Numbered from the stretch's first letter, positions 11,752 to 24,778 are shown. The stretch is 64,000 nucleotides of DNA from Callorhinus ursinus (GCF_003265705.1 NW_020312785.1:129214486-129278485); one strand, 5' to 3'. Translations and numbers: made by a program. Notes: generated from the letters alone by a model not told the origin.

Positions 11752-11864
11752 CAATAGTATGATTCCCATAAAGAAGCTGCTCCAAAATTGCTGTTTTCCC
11801 CACAGATAACAAGCCACAGACCACAACCTTGCAGCCCTTTCCCATCTTCTCTCAGGATATATCA
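11752..11864 (-). CDS. NKIRAS1: NKIRAS1 (kappaB-Ras1), first coding exon only
   Basis: First coding exon of the small Ras-like GTPase that binds IkappaB and dampens NF-kappaB signalling in the cytoplasm. On the minus strand an acceptor (polypyrimidine then CACAG) opens the exon at 11864. The ATG is at 11845-11843. The protein starts [20 protein letters not shown] and runs 31 codons plus one base to 11752, followed by the donor [14 protein letters not shown] (residues 11-18) is the GxxxxGK[ST] P-loop that binds the nucleotide phosphates. No downstream coding exon was found in 1-11750, so the rest must lie off the left edge. Frame and splice sites are intact. The identification rests on recalled family sequence and on synteny with RPL15 and NR1D2. 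Confidence 0.95.
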
Positions 11865-12430
11865 CTGTGAAGAGAATAAAAGATCTGTGAAACTGTATAC
11901 TGTTTGAAGCAACCGTTTTTCTTTTTTTCTATGTTTAAATAAGTCATACATACACGGGATAATTCCAAAAATAAAAAATACAATAGGCATAGCCTTCCAA
12001 ACCCCATTCCTAGTCTCCCATTTGCTTCCTTAGAGCAATCAGTATTACCAGTTTCTTGTACATTTTTGCAGAGATAATCTAGATAAACACAGGAATACAT
12101 GTAGATATGAATACATGTTTATTTTCAAAAAGAAAAAAACATTTTATACAAAGAATATTTCAACACTAAGTCTATAGGATCTAAATCAAATCCTAGATGA
12201 AACCAATCCTTGAAAGACACTGCCTGCTCATCAATATTTACCTGGAAAAAAAACATTTAAGTAAAAATTTAAGGAGGTGTGAAGACAAAAATCTGGATAG
12301 AGAACAGACATGATTTTTTAGAGAAACATTAATGCTATTAATGCCATCAGTCTTTTCTCAGGAGAGTGAAAAATTGGATTTTCATAGCAACGTGGGCTCT
12401 TTTTGTCATACTTCTTTTTGAGTTATACTG
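11865..12430. other. NKIRAS1 5' intron, unique sequence
   Basis: Lies between the coding exon and the shared promoter. No exon, RNA gene or clear repeat seen in this part. Confidence 0.6.
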
Positions 12431-12633
12431 TTTTTTAAGATTTTATTTATTTATTTGACAGAGAAAGAGAGAGAGAGGGGGAGAGAGAGCACAAGCAGGG
12501 GGAGCAGCAGGCAGAGGGAGAAGCAGGCTCCCCGCAGAGCAGGGAGCCTGAGGTGGGGCTGAATCCCAGGACCCTGGGATCATGACCTGAGCTGAAGGCA
12601 GATGCTTAACCGACTGAACCACCCAGGTGCCCC
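12431..12633 (-). mobile_element. Can-SINE
   Basis: Minus copy with a long GA-rich stretch, ending CACCCAGGTGCCCC. The short flanking repeat TGAGT(T/C)AT(A/G)C suggests an older insertion. Confidence 0.93.
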
Positions 12634-13117
12634 TGAGTCATGCTTAATGCTAGAAAAATTGCTCATCCTAACATATCCAAGGAAGAGCAAAATTGGGTAA
12701 CATTGTCTTCAATTTTCCTCAAAGCTTTTATTTTCCAGAAGTCAAGATACCAGAAACCAAGGCAGAAAGGAAAAAAAAAAAAAGCTCACTGAATACAACA
12801 GAGTAACTTGATAAGAGAATTTAAATTTCCACACTGCCTTTTTCCATCTCCACCACTTTCTTATTTCTCCCAATTCTCTTCTTACCTAGAAGTGTAGAAC
12901 ATGCAATAAATGACTAAAAGGGATGCCACAACTCCTTGAAGTCAGAAAGCAACTACACCAAGAAAGTTCAGATAAGCATTCAAAGGGCTTCCAGGTACCT
13001 TTCTGTATATGCACATGTGTTGTACATTAGTATTGTTTGTTTTAACCAATACCAAAAATATTAAGCAACAAATGAACTTCCCATAACTCTATTTTCTCAA
13101 AGTCTGTAATATTTATT

Positions 13118-13371
13118 TGTTTCAGAGAGAGCAAGCAAGTGTGTGAGCCAAGGTGGGAAGGGCAGAGAATCTTTTTTTTTCTTTTTTAGGACTTATTTAT
13201 TTTAGAGAAAGAGCACACATGAGCATGTTGGGGGGAAGAGGGAAAGAGAATCTCAAGCAGACTCCACGCTGAGTGCAGAGCCCAACACGGGGCTCGATTG
13301 CACCACTGAGATCAGACCTGAGCTGAAACCAAGAGCTGGACACTTAACCCACTGAGCCACCCAGGAGCCCC
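13118..13371 (-). mobile_element. Can-SINE, composite or partly duplicated copy
   Basis: A partial SINE 5' stretch (13118-13171) is followed by a complete minus copy ending CACCCAGGAGCCCC. The pair is flanked by AAAGTCT(G/A)TAATATTTAT-like duplications, so the partial piece may be a nested or slipped copy. Confidence 0.85.
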
Positions 13372-13629
13372 AAAAGTCTATAATATTTTATGACCCAAAT
13401 TAGCCACACCACCAATCTGCTGACAGGAAAAATTTTACTGCTACCATTATTGTAGGACAGTAATAATACAGCGCTCATTTCCAGAACAGTACAGTACATT
13501 TTACCAGTAGAGAAATAATCATCACTTAACGTAATGTAGTTATTATTTCCTGGTGGCATGCTTGAGATCCTTCCAAATCTTCCCAAGAATATTTATCACC
13601 TATTTCTATGAGAACTACTTCTCTTAAGG

Positions 13630-13631
13630 GA

Positions 13632-13673
<42 letters not shown>
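13630..13673 (+). repeat. (CA)n microsatellite
   Basis: About 20 uninterrupted AC dinucleotides adjoining a SINE fragment. Likely polymorphic in length. Confidence 0.97.
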
Positions 13674-13679
<6 letters not shown>

Positions 13680-13683
13680 TATA

Positions 13684-13781
13684 TTTTCTTAAAGTAATCT
13701 CTATGCCCAATGTGGGACTTAAACTCATGACCCCGAGATCAAGAGTTGCGTGCTCTACCAACTGATCCAGCCAGGCACCTC
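13684..13781 (-). mobile_element. Can-SINE, older short subtype
   Basis: Minus copy with AAGTAATCTCTATGCCCAA and GAGATCAAGAGTTG, ending CCAGCCAGGCACCTC. It directly follows the (CA)n tract. Confidence 0.88.
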
Positions 13782-14791
13782 TTTTTCTAAAATATATTTT
13801 CAACATAACTGCAATAGAAAAATTCTGAGTCTTTATTTGTAAGAGGAGAGCTCTGCGTCACACTGATCATCTATGGTATATCTCCTGTGTCACACTGATC
13901 ATCTATGGTATGATATCTCCTATGTCAGCAACTATGGACTATTTTAAAAGGTTTTCTACATCTGAATTTATGATTAATCTAGTATCTCACTTATCGTAGG
14001 ACTCTACTCTTTTTGCATATTGTGGTTTCCTAGAAGTTTATGATATCATTGAATCTTTTTCAAAGGGTTTTTAATGATAACAGTTAAAATTTAAAGGAAG
14101 TTGCCACTTAACCACATGTCACCAAGAGGATGAAAAAGAAATCTGTCAGAGGATGAGAAAAATATTGGCAGCACAGAACAATTCTGTTGTCAGAAAAGGT
14201 TGCTACTGGAATCTAAATTCTAATTTTCTATTATTATTTCCCTTCCTCCAAAAATGTCTTAGTCCCAGAATTTCTAAATACCTTACCTTCTCTCCTCTTC
14301 CTTTCAATCAAAAAAAAGTCCCTTTACCATTCATTATATCAATCTTCAAATAAAAACAAGTGCTTTAAAAGGGTAGGCACATGTTGTCGTTAAGTGAACC
14401 AGACAGTTAAAAGAAAAAACATCCCAATTATTAATAGCAATAGACTCCCCATAAAAGGGAGGCAAATATGACTTCTGGGGACTGAAGCAAACTGGGAAAA
14501 TGCTGAAACCAACAGAATCTTAAGAAATCCAGAAATCAACTACTCCAGTCTTTGGAAGTGGTCTTAATATATTTGCTTTAAAAGTGGCATGCTACAATTA
14601 TACTTTGATCACTCACTGATATTAGGATTAGCAGATGAAGTGTGTTAAAAATACACATTACTTTGCATGTGTGTGTATAAATAAACTGGGGGAGTTGTTT
14701 CAGTCTATCAAGAGAATCTCCATCAAGGGCAAATAGTAAAAATAACTGAATAGAGGTTACTCAAACACTCGGTAAGGATTTTAAGGTATTT
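13782..14791. other. Unique intronic sequence with a small tandem repeat
   Basis: No exon seen. GTCACACTGATCATCTATGG with its flank is repeated in tandem at 13857-13888 and 13889-13923. The rest is AT-rich and non-coding. Confidence 0.7.
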
Positions 14792-14961
14792 GGGGCGCCT
14801 GGGTGGCTCAGTCGTTAAGCGTCTGCCTTTGGCTCAGGTCATGATCCCGGGGTCCTGGGATCGAGCCCCGCATCAGGCTCCCTCTCCCCCTCCCCCTGCT
14901 TGTGTTCCCTCTCTCGCTGGGTCTCTCTCTGTCAAATAAATAAATAAAATCTTTAAAAAAA
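14792..14961 (+). mobile_element. Can-SINE, young-looking, perfect 18-bp duplication
   Basis: Plus copy GGGGCGCCTGGGTGGCTCAG with intact head and tail. AAGGATTTTAAGGTATTT is perfectly repeated at 14774 and 14962, so the insertion is recent compared with its neighbours. Confidence 0.97.
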
Positions 14962-15195
14962 AGGATTTTAAGGTATTTTACAAGGAAAGAAGCAAGATAA
15001 AACAGAATAATCCATGTTAAATATTTTACACCACCAAAAACAAAACAAAGATGAAAGGATAAATGTGATTAGTCAAAGCATAGCTGAAACATTCTAGGTT
15101 CTTGTCTTCAAGTGGGAAACAATATTACCTAAAGCTGAAGACTAGCGACCTGCTAATTAAAGTATTAATTCTTCTAAAAAATAGTATCTAATGTT

Positions 15196-15315
15196 TTTTA
15201 GTAGGCTCCACACCCAGCATTGAGCCCAATGCAGGGCTTGAACTCAGAACCCTGAGATCAAGACCTGGGCTGAAAAGTAGACACTTAACTGACGGAGCTA
15301 CCCAGGCACCCCAGT
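15196..15315 (-). mobile_element. Can-SINE, short copy
   Basis: Minus copy ending ACCCAGGCACCCC. TAGTATCTAATGT flanks it at 15183 and 15316. Confidence 0.93.
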
Positions 15316-15644
15316 TAGTATCTAATGTAAAGCACTAGTTAGAACTACTTGGTAGAGTCCCTACTCTAAGTAACTGCTAGAAAATAAAATTCAATCTGTG
15401 ACCTATTAATCCTCACCTGATATAAATGACTTGAGAGAACAGGCTTAACAGGCAAAATCCAATGCAGTCTTAACTGTATATTGCTTTGCTTTCCAGGCTA
15501 ATCAATAATGTTTCTAGAGAATAAAAACATGATTTGATCCATTCCTGTGGAAAACACTGAGCTTAGTCAATAATCCCTTTAAAGAGCTATCAGAAACAGC
15601 TGCCGAAACTGTCAGTACTTCTGCTTTTCTAAGGAAATCATATA

Positions 15645-15811
15645 TTTTTTTTTAAGATTTTATTTATTTGACAGAGAGAGACACAGCGAGAGGGAACACA
15701 AGCAGGCCTCCCACTGAGCAGGGAGCCCGATGTGGGGCTCAATCCCAGGACCCTGGGATCATGACCTGAGCCGAAGGCAGACGCTTAAAGACTGAGCCAC
15801 TCAGGCACCCC
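15645..15811 (-). mobile_element. Can-SINE
   Basis: Minus copy ending CACTCAGGCACCCC, flanked by AAATCAT on both sides. Confidence 0.94.
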
Positions 15812-16355
15812 AAATCATTCTACTTTTATAAGTAAAGCACAACTGTTTTTATGCTACTAAAACAGTAGTAATACTATTAACACTTAGCATCATAGAGAGA
15901 TGTTATAGATCATACTATGAAGCCCCGCATGGAGAAAATTTATACACTGTGTATTTATTTATGCAAACATCAGGTACTGTGTGCAACACTTTTACTTATC
16001 TATATATGAATAATTTTACAAAAACATACATTTAAAAGGTTTTGTAAATAATACTGCACACAATAAAATATAATGAGCAGATTCCAGCTTACCATTCTTT
16101 TATTCATTAAGTATTTACTGAGGTGTTACCATAAAGCCAGGCATGAGGGACAAAACCATGGGGGGCAAAACCAGAAATGATACCTGCCCTCAGGAATCTC
16201 AGAATCAATTGTAAATACCAATCCAAATCTTGCAAAACTACTGAGAAACTATAAATTGCAAATGAAGAAACAAAACTGCAAAAACTAATTAAGAAATTAG
16301 CAGTGATGATTTGCATTGCCAGAACTCCTTTCCAAATGATTCATCCAACTTTGTA
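15812..16355. other. Non-coding intronic sequence
   Basis: No gene or RNA gene. Part of 16085-16220 (TTTATTCATTAAGTATTTACT, then 'CTGCCCTCAGGAATCTCAG') looks like an old L2 3' end on the minus strand, at low confidence. Confidence 0.5.
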
Positions 16356-16360
16356 GTTAT

Positions 16361-16546
16361 TTTTTAAGATTTTATTTATTTGACAGAGAGAGACACAGCA
16401 AGAAAGGGAACACAAGCAGGAGTGGGAGAGGGAGAAGCAGGCTTCCCGCCGAGCAGGGAGCCCGATGCGGGGCTCGATCCCAGGACTCTGGGACCATGAT
16501 CTGAGCGGAAGGCAGACACTTAAAGACTGAGCCACTCAGGCGCCCC
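16361..16546 (-). mobile_element. Can-SINE
   Basis: Minus copy ending CACTCAGGCGCCCC. The 9-bp duplication TGTAGTTAT lies on both sides. Confidence 0.95.
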
Positions 16547-16556
16547 TGTAGTTATG

Positions 16557-16650
16557 TTTTTAAAGTAATCTCTACGCCCAACTTGGGGTTCAAACTCATG
16601 ACCCTGAGACCAAGATTGCATGCTCTACCAACTGAGCCAGCCAGGCACCC
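16557..16650 (-). mobile_element. Can-SINE, older short subtype
   Basis: Minus copy AAGTAATCTCTACGCCCAAC ... CCAGCCAGGCACCC, adjoining the preceding SINE. The younger SINE appears to have inserted at the tail of this one. Confidence 0.9.
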
Positions 16651-16823
16651 TTTTTTAATTAATTTTTTATAGCAATCATTCTTGACTCATTTTTCTTACA
16701 CCCCACATCTGATCCACCAGTAAAGCCTCCACCTTCGGAACACATCCAGGGCTGGATCACTTACCACCTCCACCGCTAATGAAGTGGTCAGAAGCACCAT
16801 CTTCTCTCACTTGGTCTCTCAAA

Positions 16824-17497
16824 GATGTCTGTGTGATAATCCCTAAAACCTGTGAGTATTTCATTTTACACAGTAACAGGAACTTTGCAGCTGTGATTAA
16901 ATTAAGATCCTTGAGATGGGGAGACTATCCTGGATCATCTGGGTAGGCCCAATGTAATCACATGTATCTTTTTTTCTTTAAATTTTTTGTTATGGTAATC
17001 ACCATACCATATGTGTCTTTATAAGAAGGAGAGAAGTGTGTCAGAAAGAGAAACAGAGATAGAAGATGCTATACTGCTGGCTTTGAAAAGGAAGGGATAA
17101 GGAGCCAAAGAATACCAGTGGCCTCTAAAAGCTGGAAAAAGCAGGGATGCCTGGGTGGCTCAGTTGGTTGAGCACCTGACTCTTGGTTTTGGCTAGGGTC
17201 ATGGTCTCGGGGTCATTGGACTGGCTCTTCCACTGGCTCTGCCCAACGTGGAGTTGGCTGTCCCTCTCCCTCTGCTCCTCCCCCTGCTCTTGTGCCTCGC
17301 CCCCACTCAAATAAATAAATAAAATCTTAAAAAAAAAAAAAAAGGCTGGAAAAAGCAAGCAAATGGATTCTCCCCTAGCTTCTCTAAAAGGAACACAGCA
17401 ATCTGATTTTAGCCTACCGAGATTTCTGACCTGTGTAATACAACTAATTTGTGTTATTTTAAGCCAGTTTGCTACAATTAGCAAAAAGAACTAATAC
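16824..17497 (+). mobile_element. MaLR (MLT1-like) LTR, split by a SINE
   Basis: Recognisable MaLR LTR wording: TTGAGATGGGGAGACTATCC, GGCCCAATGTAATCACA, GCTGGCTTTGAAAAGGAAGG and a 3' end near GTTATTTTAAGCCAGTTTGC. A SINE at 17144-17343 interrupts it. Confidence 0.85.
17144..17343 (+). mobile_element. Can-SINE in the MaLR LTR
   Basis: Plus copy starting GGGATGCCTGGGTGGCTCAG with an AAATAAATAAATAAAATCTT tail. The LTR bases GCTGGAAAAAGCA are duplicated at 17131 and 17345. Confidence 0.96.
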
Positions 17498-17499
17498 AA

Positions 17500-18065
17500 C
17501 TTCCTAGTCTCTCTGCTTCAACTTTTTCCCTTCTTTTGGCCTCAAAACTGCAATCCAGATAATCCTTTTAAAATGTAAGTCACAGAAAGTCACCCTTCTG
17601 CTTAAAATCTTCCAATAGTTTTTGATCTCTGGCAGTGTGAAAACCCAAAGTCCTCCCTAGAAACACTTCACCTCTCTGAGGTCATCTGCTAGCTTCCTGC
17701 CACCCTGCCTCCTTGCTATTTCTGTATGAATCCAGGCATACTCCAGCATTGGCACTTTTCCTTTTGATTGAAATCAGTCCAAATCTCCAAGGCTCACAAC
17801 CTTCGGGATTTTTCTCAAATCTTGTTTCTCAAGACGACTAATCCTGAATATGCCATCCAAAATTTTGACCCCCCACCCCAACACTATCCTTTCCCTGCCC
17901 TTAATGTTTGTCTTTAGTACTTTTTACCAAACATAATATATGTCTTATTTATGTTTATTGCCCATTTCCTAGAATTTCTGCGTTCACTATTGCTGCATCC
18001 CCAGCAGCTGGGACACTACCTGGCACATATTAGGCATTTCATAGATATTTGCTGAATAAATCAGT
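17500..18065 (+). mobile_element. L2 LINE fragment, 3' end
   Basis: Ancient L2 in plus orientation. It ends with the family's 3' pattern, GGGACACTACCTGGCACATA continuing to TTTGCTGAATAAATC. The internal part (TTCCTGCCACCCTGCC, GTTTATTGCCCATTTCC) also fits. Confidence 0.8.
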
Positions 18066-18284
18066 GAACCTTGTGAGGACTCCTGGAATGATAAAGCTAC
18101 GATTAAAAAAAAAAGGAAAATAGTAAATAAGGGGAGAAAACCAAAACCGGTAATAAGTTAGAAGGTAAACTACATGACTGCGTCAAAAATGAAAATACTC
18201 TGGGGACGCAAAAAACAAACTATTTTTCAATAAAGAAAACACAAAACGCCAGCATTTTCTCGGCATTTCTTCCCAAAACACTCG

Positions 18285-18290
18285 TACCTG
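18285..18290 (-). promoter_or_regulatory. NKIRAS1: Candidate splice donor of an NKIRAS1 5' UTR exon
   Basis: On the minus strand CAG|GTACGAGT is a fair donor at the edge of the CpG island, leading towards the coding exon at 11.8 kb. Another possible donor is GAG|GTACAGG near 18685. Neither is confirmed. Confidence 0.35.
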
Positions 18291-18967
18291 ATAACCAAGT
18301 CTTGGCACAAAAATATTTTGCCTTTCTAAAAAAAACTGGTTCTGACGTAGCAAACCTGGGACCAAGTCGGTACGCAGGAAAGGCACGGAAATGAAAAGGC
18401 GCCGAGCCGCTCGCGCTCCCCTCTCTAGCCCCCCAGTTCCCCACCCTCCGACCCTTCTTTAGGGCAAAATCCCGCGGAGCCGGGGCCTGCGGAGGCTGAA
18501 GCCCGAAGGCAGGGCGCGCGCCCCCACCCGCGAAGCCCTGGCAGCACGAACGTCTTATTTGGCTGCTCCGGCAGCGTCTCGGGGTCCAGTCTAGTGGGCT
18601 AAGCGGGATGGATAGCGCCGCACTGGGGAACCCGCCGCGACTCCTCAAGTGAGGAGACCGCGGTGCGTGAAGCGGTTCCCTGTACCTCCAGACACAGACC
18701 TGGACACTTCCACAGACTCCTAAGATACCGATACTCTGGCAGAGATGCTCCACGACCGGCTTCGGCCACCTGAGCCCCGCCCCCAACTTGCCTCCTCCCA
18801 GCTGCAGGACGGCCTTGAACGCTCGCCCGCCGAGGTCTGGCCGAGGACTCTCGCCCTTTGAGCCGCCCCTGCCTGTCAAACTCAAGTCCTGAGGGCCAGG
18901 GTGCGGGATAATAGGGGAGGCTGCGCCCAATCCGGGCCGAACTCCGCCCACCAGTCTCGCTGCCGGA

Positions 18968-18980
18968 ACTACATGTCCCA
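18968..18980 (+). promoter_or_regulatory. ZNF143/THAP11-type (SBS) element
   Basis: ACTACATGTCCCA matches the ACTACAnnTCCCA core of the ZNF143/THAP11 site, typical of bidirectional housekeeping promoters. It lies about 100 bp upstream of the RPL15 start. Confidence 0.7.
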
Positions 18981-19071
18981 TGAGGCTGTGGGAGCCGCAG
19001 CCTTCCACCGGAAAGAGGCTCGCCGCTGTGGGGGAGGAGCCCAAAAAGGATTGTGGGAGAAAGGCTCTTTC

Positions 19072-19096
19072 CTTTCCGTCCGGCGGCAGCCATCAG
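19072..19096 (+). other. RPL15: RPL15 non-coding exon 1 with 5'TOP start
   Basis: The pyrimidine run CTCTTTCCTTTCCGTCC marks the start region typical of translationally regulated (TOP, mTOR-responsive) ribosomal protein mRNAs. The short leader GGCGGCAGCCATCAG ends at a donor GTAGGC at 19097. The exact start base (19065-19073) is inferred from the TOP rule and from the known leader of the gene. Confidence 0.85.
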
Positions 19097-19762
19097 GTAG
19101 GCTGTGTTTGTCGAATTCGCTGCTGCATCCGCCGCTCATCTCTCTTCGCCTCAGCCATCCAGACTCGGGGACCCTGCGTCCTCGGAGCTCCTCCTGCCTC
19201 CTGTGCGGCGCGAGTTCGAACAGGATGCGGGGCTGTTAGGGCTTGGAGAGGCGGCCCCCGGGGCGGGCTAGGGTGGTGATGTGATGGCGGCGCGAATTCG
19301 AGCGGGGCCTGGAGCGTGAAGGAAAAGGAAGCATGGGGCTGAGGGATGGAAGGCCGGGCCTAGAGTGTCCTAAAGCGAGGCCTGCGGATTGGGTGCAATA
19401 AGGGATTTTTTTCCCCGAAAGTTTCCTTCGGGGATAACGGCTACAGCACCTTCCCCTAAGGGTATCGGCGAGATCTCTGCAGGCCAGGCCCTTAGGGATG
19501 CCGCCTGCCGCACTCAGCAGCATTCCTCAGTACTCGTCTAGCGCCATTCATTCATCCAACAAAAATGTACCGAGACCCTCCCTGCGCTGCTCCGCGCTGG
19601 GGTCGCAGAGGTGACAGCGTTGCTTTCCCAGGGTGCAGCTATTCCCTACAGTTATGGAGAGCCATTTTCAGCCTCGGTTTCCTTGTGGCTGGTGGGGAAC
19701 TAAGATGGACGGGCGCGATCGTCTCATTTTAAATGCATGATGTTTTTTTAGCTCAAAGGTAG

Positions 19763-21555
<1,793 letters not shown>

Positions 21556-21585
21556 TATAAGTAATGTTTGTAAAAAATCTTACCT

Positions 21586-21591
21586 AATAAA
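21586..21591 (+). terminator. RPL15: RPL15 proximal polyadenylation signal
   Basis: AATAAA lies 31 bp after the stop codon, giving the very short 3' UTR usual for ribosomal protein mRNAs. Cleavage is expected at about 21605-21612. A second AATAAA lies near 21833. Confidence 0.9.
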
Positions 21592-21611
21592 CAATTTAGG
21601 ACAGTCATGTC

Positions 21612-23750
21612 TGCTTAAAAGTGTTCTTTAATTTGTCTGTTAAATTGAGTTGTCTGCACATTGTTCCATGAATGCATTGTCAAATTATGAAAGTTAAAGT
21701 GCAATAATGTTTGAAGACTTTAAGTGATGGTGTATCTTGTTTCTAATAAGATAAATGCTTTTGTCTTTGCTTTATCTTATTAGGGAGTTTATATGTCAGT
21801 GTTTAAAATGCTGTTTGGTATAATAGGTGTAAAATAAATTCTGTAAAAGTGGAATGCAGAAGCTAGCCATGTAGATTTGTTGGTGCATGTAATGAAACCT
21901 GCAGCTTCATTGGGGTGATGTAATGCTCTGGTTTACTCTCAAATGGCTGTTGTTATTAGGGGTTTGGAAAGAAAGAGCTTTTTAAATTGGATTTTGCTTG
22001 GAAGTGTGAAGAGTATTCTAGTCTTTAATCATGATCATATGCAGAACAGTGTTAAGTAGGAACCACAATTTTAGGTTGAATCCAATATTCCATTTATTTA
22101 ACTGGCTTTGGAAAGAATACTTTAAAAGAATGCCACCATTTTTTTAAAGAGAATTGAGTAAACCTACCTGTTTCAGGAGGGTTGTCTTAAAAATGAAAAT
22201 AAATCCTGCTTGACCGAAGTAAAATTGCCTTGGTCTCCACAGTGTTGGAGTTTGAAGTTACATTGAAGTTACCATAAAATGTAGAGGCTCCTGATTCTAT
22301 CCCACGACTCCATGGGATCTGTAGAGTACTGAATTTCCTACAAAGCAGTCAGTTAATGGGCTTTACTCGTGTATATGAACACTTAAAGAAATTGGACATT
22401 AGATGAGAAGACTAAGATTTGTAAGCTAGTAACCAATGCTAGAATTGGGAAACTGGCTTTTAAGTATGAGGATAAAATTGGCTTTGGTTAGAATTTTAAA
22501 TACTTTATCCATGGTCTTTGTGACCATTTTGAATCCACTAGCCACCTTAGGGGGAAAAACAGGGTTGGCTTTAAAAGTCTGTCATTGCTCATCCCAAGTC
22601 CTAAGTCATCTTGGGTCAACCCACTTAGGCATTCCCATAGGCTGTTGAGAATAGTCATGTAGTTGGTGTCGATGTACAAGTCTATGGTTTCCAACCTAAT
22701 CCTTAACATGGGTTATCCCCAGTCATTTTTCTCACCCTTACTCAAACCCTTCAAAATTTTGCCATTCCATAAACTTGCCAGCCCATCAATTGTGCCACCT
22801 TGATGTTAAGTATACCACTATTCTGTTTCCATTCTGTCTTCCCAGTAAAGAGGTTTCTGTTCTCCAGGGTGAATTTTGAGTGTGTAGGAAATAGAGGAAT
22901 TGCCCCAACTTCTAAGATAGCTGACTTAATCCATAGTTTGATTTCAAAATCGAATTGCTGGTTTCCTTGAACCAGTTTTTATATTTTTTTCAGGGGTCTT
23001 AGGCTCAGTTAAATGATTTCCAGAAAAAGGCTCAAAACCTCTTGAGACCTAAATTCCTTTCCACTCAGAAAGAGATCCTAAACCATATATATACTTTGTG
23101 TGTTAGAGGTTGTTCAACTAAAGGAATAAATGTTTATTAAACTAAAACAGACCTGTTATCCTTTGTCATCTAATACCAATAAGCAAGCCAAATACCCTAA
23201 CCTACACAAAATTGTAACGGCAGAAACAGTCACTTTGAGAGAAAATAAAATGTATAGTACTTAGTCTTGAGAGTTTTTTCTTTTGGCTCTTTGGTCCTTG
23301 CATGAATTAGAAAAACCCACTTAAATGTTTTTTTCAAACTAAATGCTAGTTTGGGAAGAAGACGGGGAGGGTTCAGGCTAAATGTCAGTGTTCCTTTTTT
23401 CCAAAAAGGGCTTGCTTCTATTCTTGCTACCCTATAGTTTGTTCTCCATACTGTAGCTTTTTAAGTGTTGTCATTCCGGTACTGGAAACTGAAGTCCCAG
23501 ATCCATGATCTTTATACTTTTCCCACCACTGGACTCATTTTCTACTGCTGTCCTTATTTGATACTGCAGGTTCTTTGCTGTTCCTCAGAGAAGCCAAGCA
23601 CTCTCCTAATGCCTTTATGAGAAAACTCCCAGATCTTAGATGTCACCTTAGAGGCTTTCCCTGACAATCCAACAATTAATGCAAACAGCTGTTCTCTTTG
23701 CATTAATTCTAGATCAGTGAGATTAAAACATACCCAAATCAATTAAAATT
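21612..23750. other. Downstream of RPL15, unique non-coding sequence
   Basis: No SINE or L1 seen in this 2.1-kb stretch, unusual for this window. No open frame with gene character was found. It could include longer RPL15 3' UTR forms. Confidence 0.6.
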
Positions 23751-23754
23751 TTCT

Positions 23755-23885
23755 TAGAGCAATTGGTTTCTCACAACCCCACAACTGCAGGTACTAATAT
23801 TAACTCCCTTTTGCTGATGAGCACAGACATAAGCAACTTGCTCAAGGTCACAAAGGCTGTCTGAATTCAAATCCTCCCAATAAGA
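23755..23885 (-). mobile_element. MIR fragment
   Basis: Reads as MIR reverse complement: 'AAGCAACTTGCTCAAGGTCACA' core, then 'GAATTCAAATCCTCC'. Confidence 0.75.
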
Positions 23886-23894
23886 TTAAGTTCA

Positions 23895-24450
23895 AATTTT
23901 GACTAGGTAATACATTGACATGGCTAAAAATTCAAAAGGTACAATTAGGGTTGACAGTAAAAGTCTCCCTTCAGGAAAAGTCTCAGGTCCCCTCTGGAGG
24001 CAATCAATCTGATCAGTTTTTTGGATTTTCATCAGGAGATTCATATGTGTACAAAAAACTCTTCTTTTACCCAAATGTCAATATATTGATTTTTTTCATT
24101 TAGTTACACATCTCAGAGCTTACTCTGTATCACTTCATGAAGATCTTCCTCGTTCTTTTTTATGACTGCATGATATTACATCATGGATGCATCATAATAT
24201 GATGTGGTCCCTTCTGATGAACATTTAAAATTATTTCCAATCTTACTTTTACAGAATTTTTTTTTACATATATCTCAGTTTATCTGTAGGATAAATTCCT
24301 AGTAGAGTGGCAGAGTTAAAAACTATGTATTGGCCAAGAGATTCTGCTCTGCCAGTCTGATAGGAAAAATGGTATTCTTACCTAGTTTCATTTTTGCACT
24401 TGTGAGTGTGGCAGAGGCAGTCATGGGCACACCATAGCCTTTTTTTTTTC
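23895..24450 (-). mobile_element. Ancient L1M fragment, antisense
   Basis: Patterns such as 'ACTGCATGATATTACATCATGG' and 'CCAGTCTGATAGGAAAAATGG' are typical of old L1 3' ends in antisense. It contains the source copy of a duplicated ~104-bp segment (24332-24434). Confidence 0.65.
24332..24434 (+). repeat. Duplicated segment, copy A
   Basis: From GGCCAAGAGATTCTGCTCTG to GGGCACACCA. Nearly identical to 25591-25695. It fits its L1M surroundings, so it is probably the source copy. Confidence 0.9.
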
Positions 24451-24494
24451 CTGGACACATACCTAAACGATGTTTTCCTGGTCCTTTATACATT

Positions 24495-24735
24495 TAGGTA
24501 GGAGTTTTATGACATTCTTGCCAGCGGAATGAACACAGATGATACATTACTTCCTCCAAGACAATCAAGGGTTGGTATGCCAGTGGAGGCCAATAATCCA
24601 AATAGCATAGCTACAAAATGGAAGAAAGCTGCTCAATATCAGACTGGGCAAGTGAGAAAATTTTGTGTTAAGCTGCTGTGTTAGTTGTGTTCATTCTTAT
24701 GGCAGCCTAGCCTAGCTTGACCCTAACTAGTTTAA
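24495..24735 (+). mobile_element. Ancient MLT1-like LTR fragment
   Basis: 'CAATCAAGGGTTGGTATGCC', 'GACTGGGCAAGTGAGAAAAT' and 'TTAAGCTGCTGTG' look like the 3' half of an old MaLR LTR. Family uncertain. Confidence 0.55.
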
Positions 24736-24778
24736 TGAGTAAAGTTGAGCATTATTTATACATTTAAGAGGCATATTT

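Larger units (their letters stand above)
18400..19330. promoter_or_regulatory. Shared CpG-island promoter of NKIRAS1 (-) and RPL15 (+)
   Basis: A GC- and CpG-rich block between divergent genes with no TATA box. It holds a CCAAT at 18928-18932, a ZNF143/THAP11-type site at 18968-18980, several GGAA/TTCC ETS-like cores, and an ATGGCGGC YY1-like site near 19283 in RPL15 intron 1. Long open frames across this block (for example 18220-19044 minus) come from CpG-rich composition and are not called as genes. Confidence 0.85.

Noticed and set aside
14792..14870. tRNA-like heads of SINEs as tRNA genes
   Set aside because: Can-SINE heads derive from a tRNA and keep box-like text, but they are fused to SINE bodies and tails and do not fold as functional tRNAs.
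18220..19044. 274-codon open frame, minus strand
   Set aside because: It overlaps the CpG-island promoter. Its Ala/Gly/Pro/Arg-rich translation has no domain, and long frames are expected by chance in GC-rich DNA.
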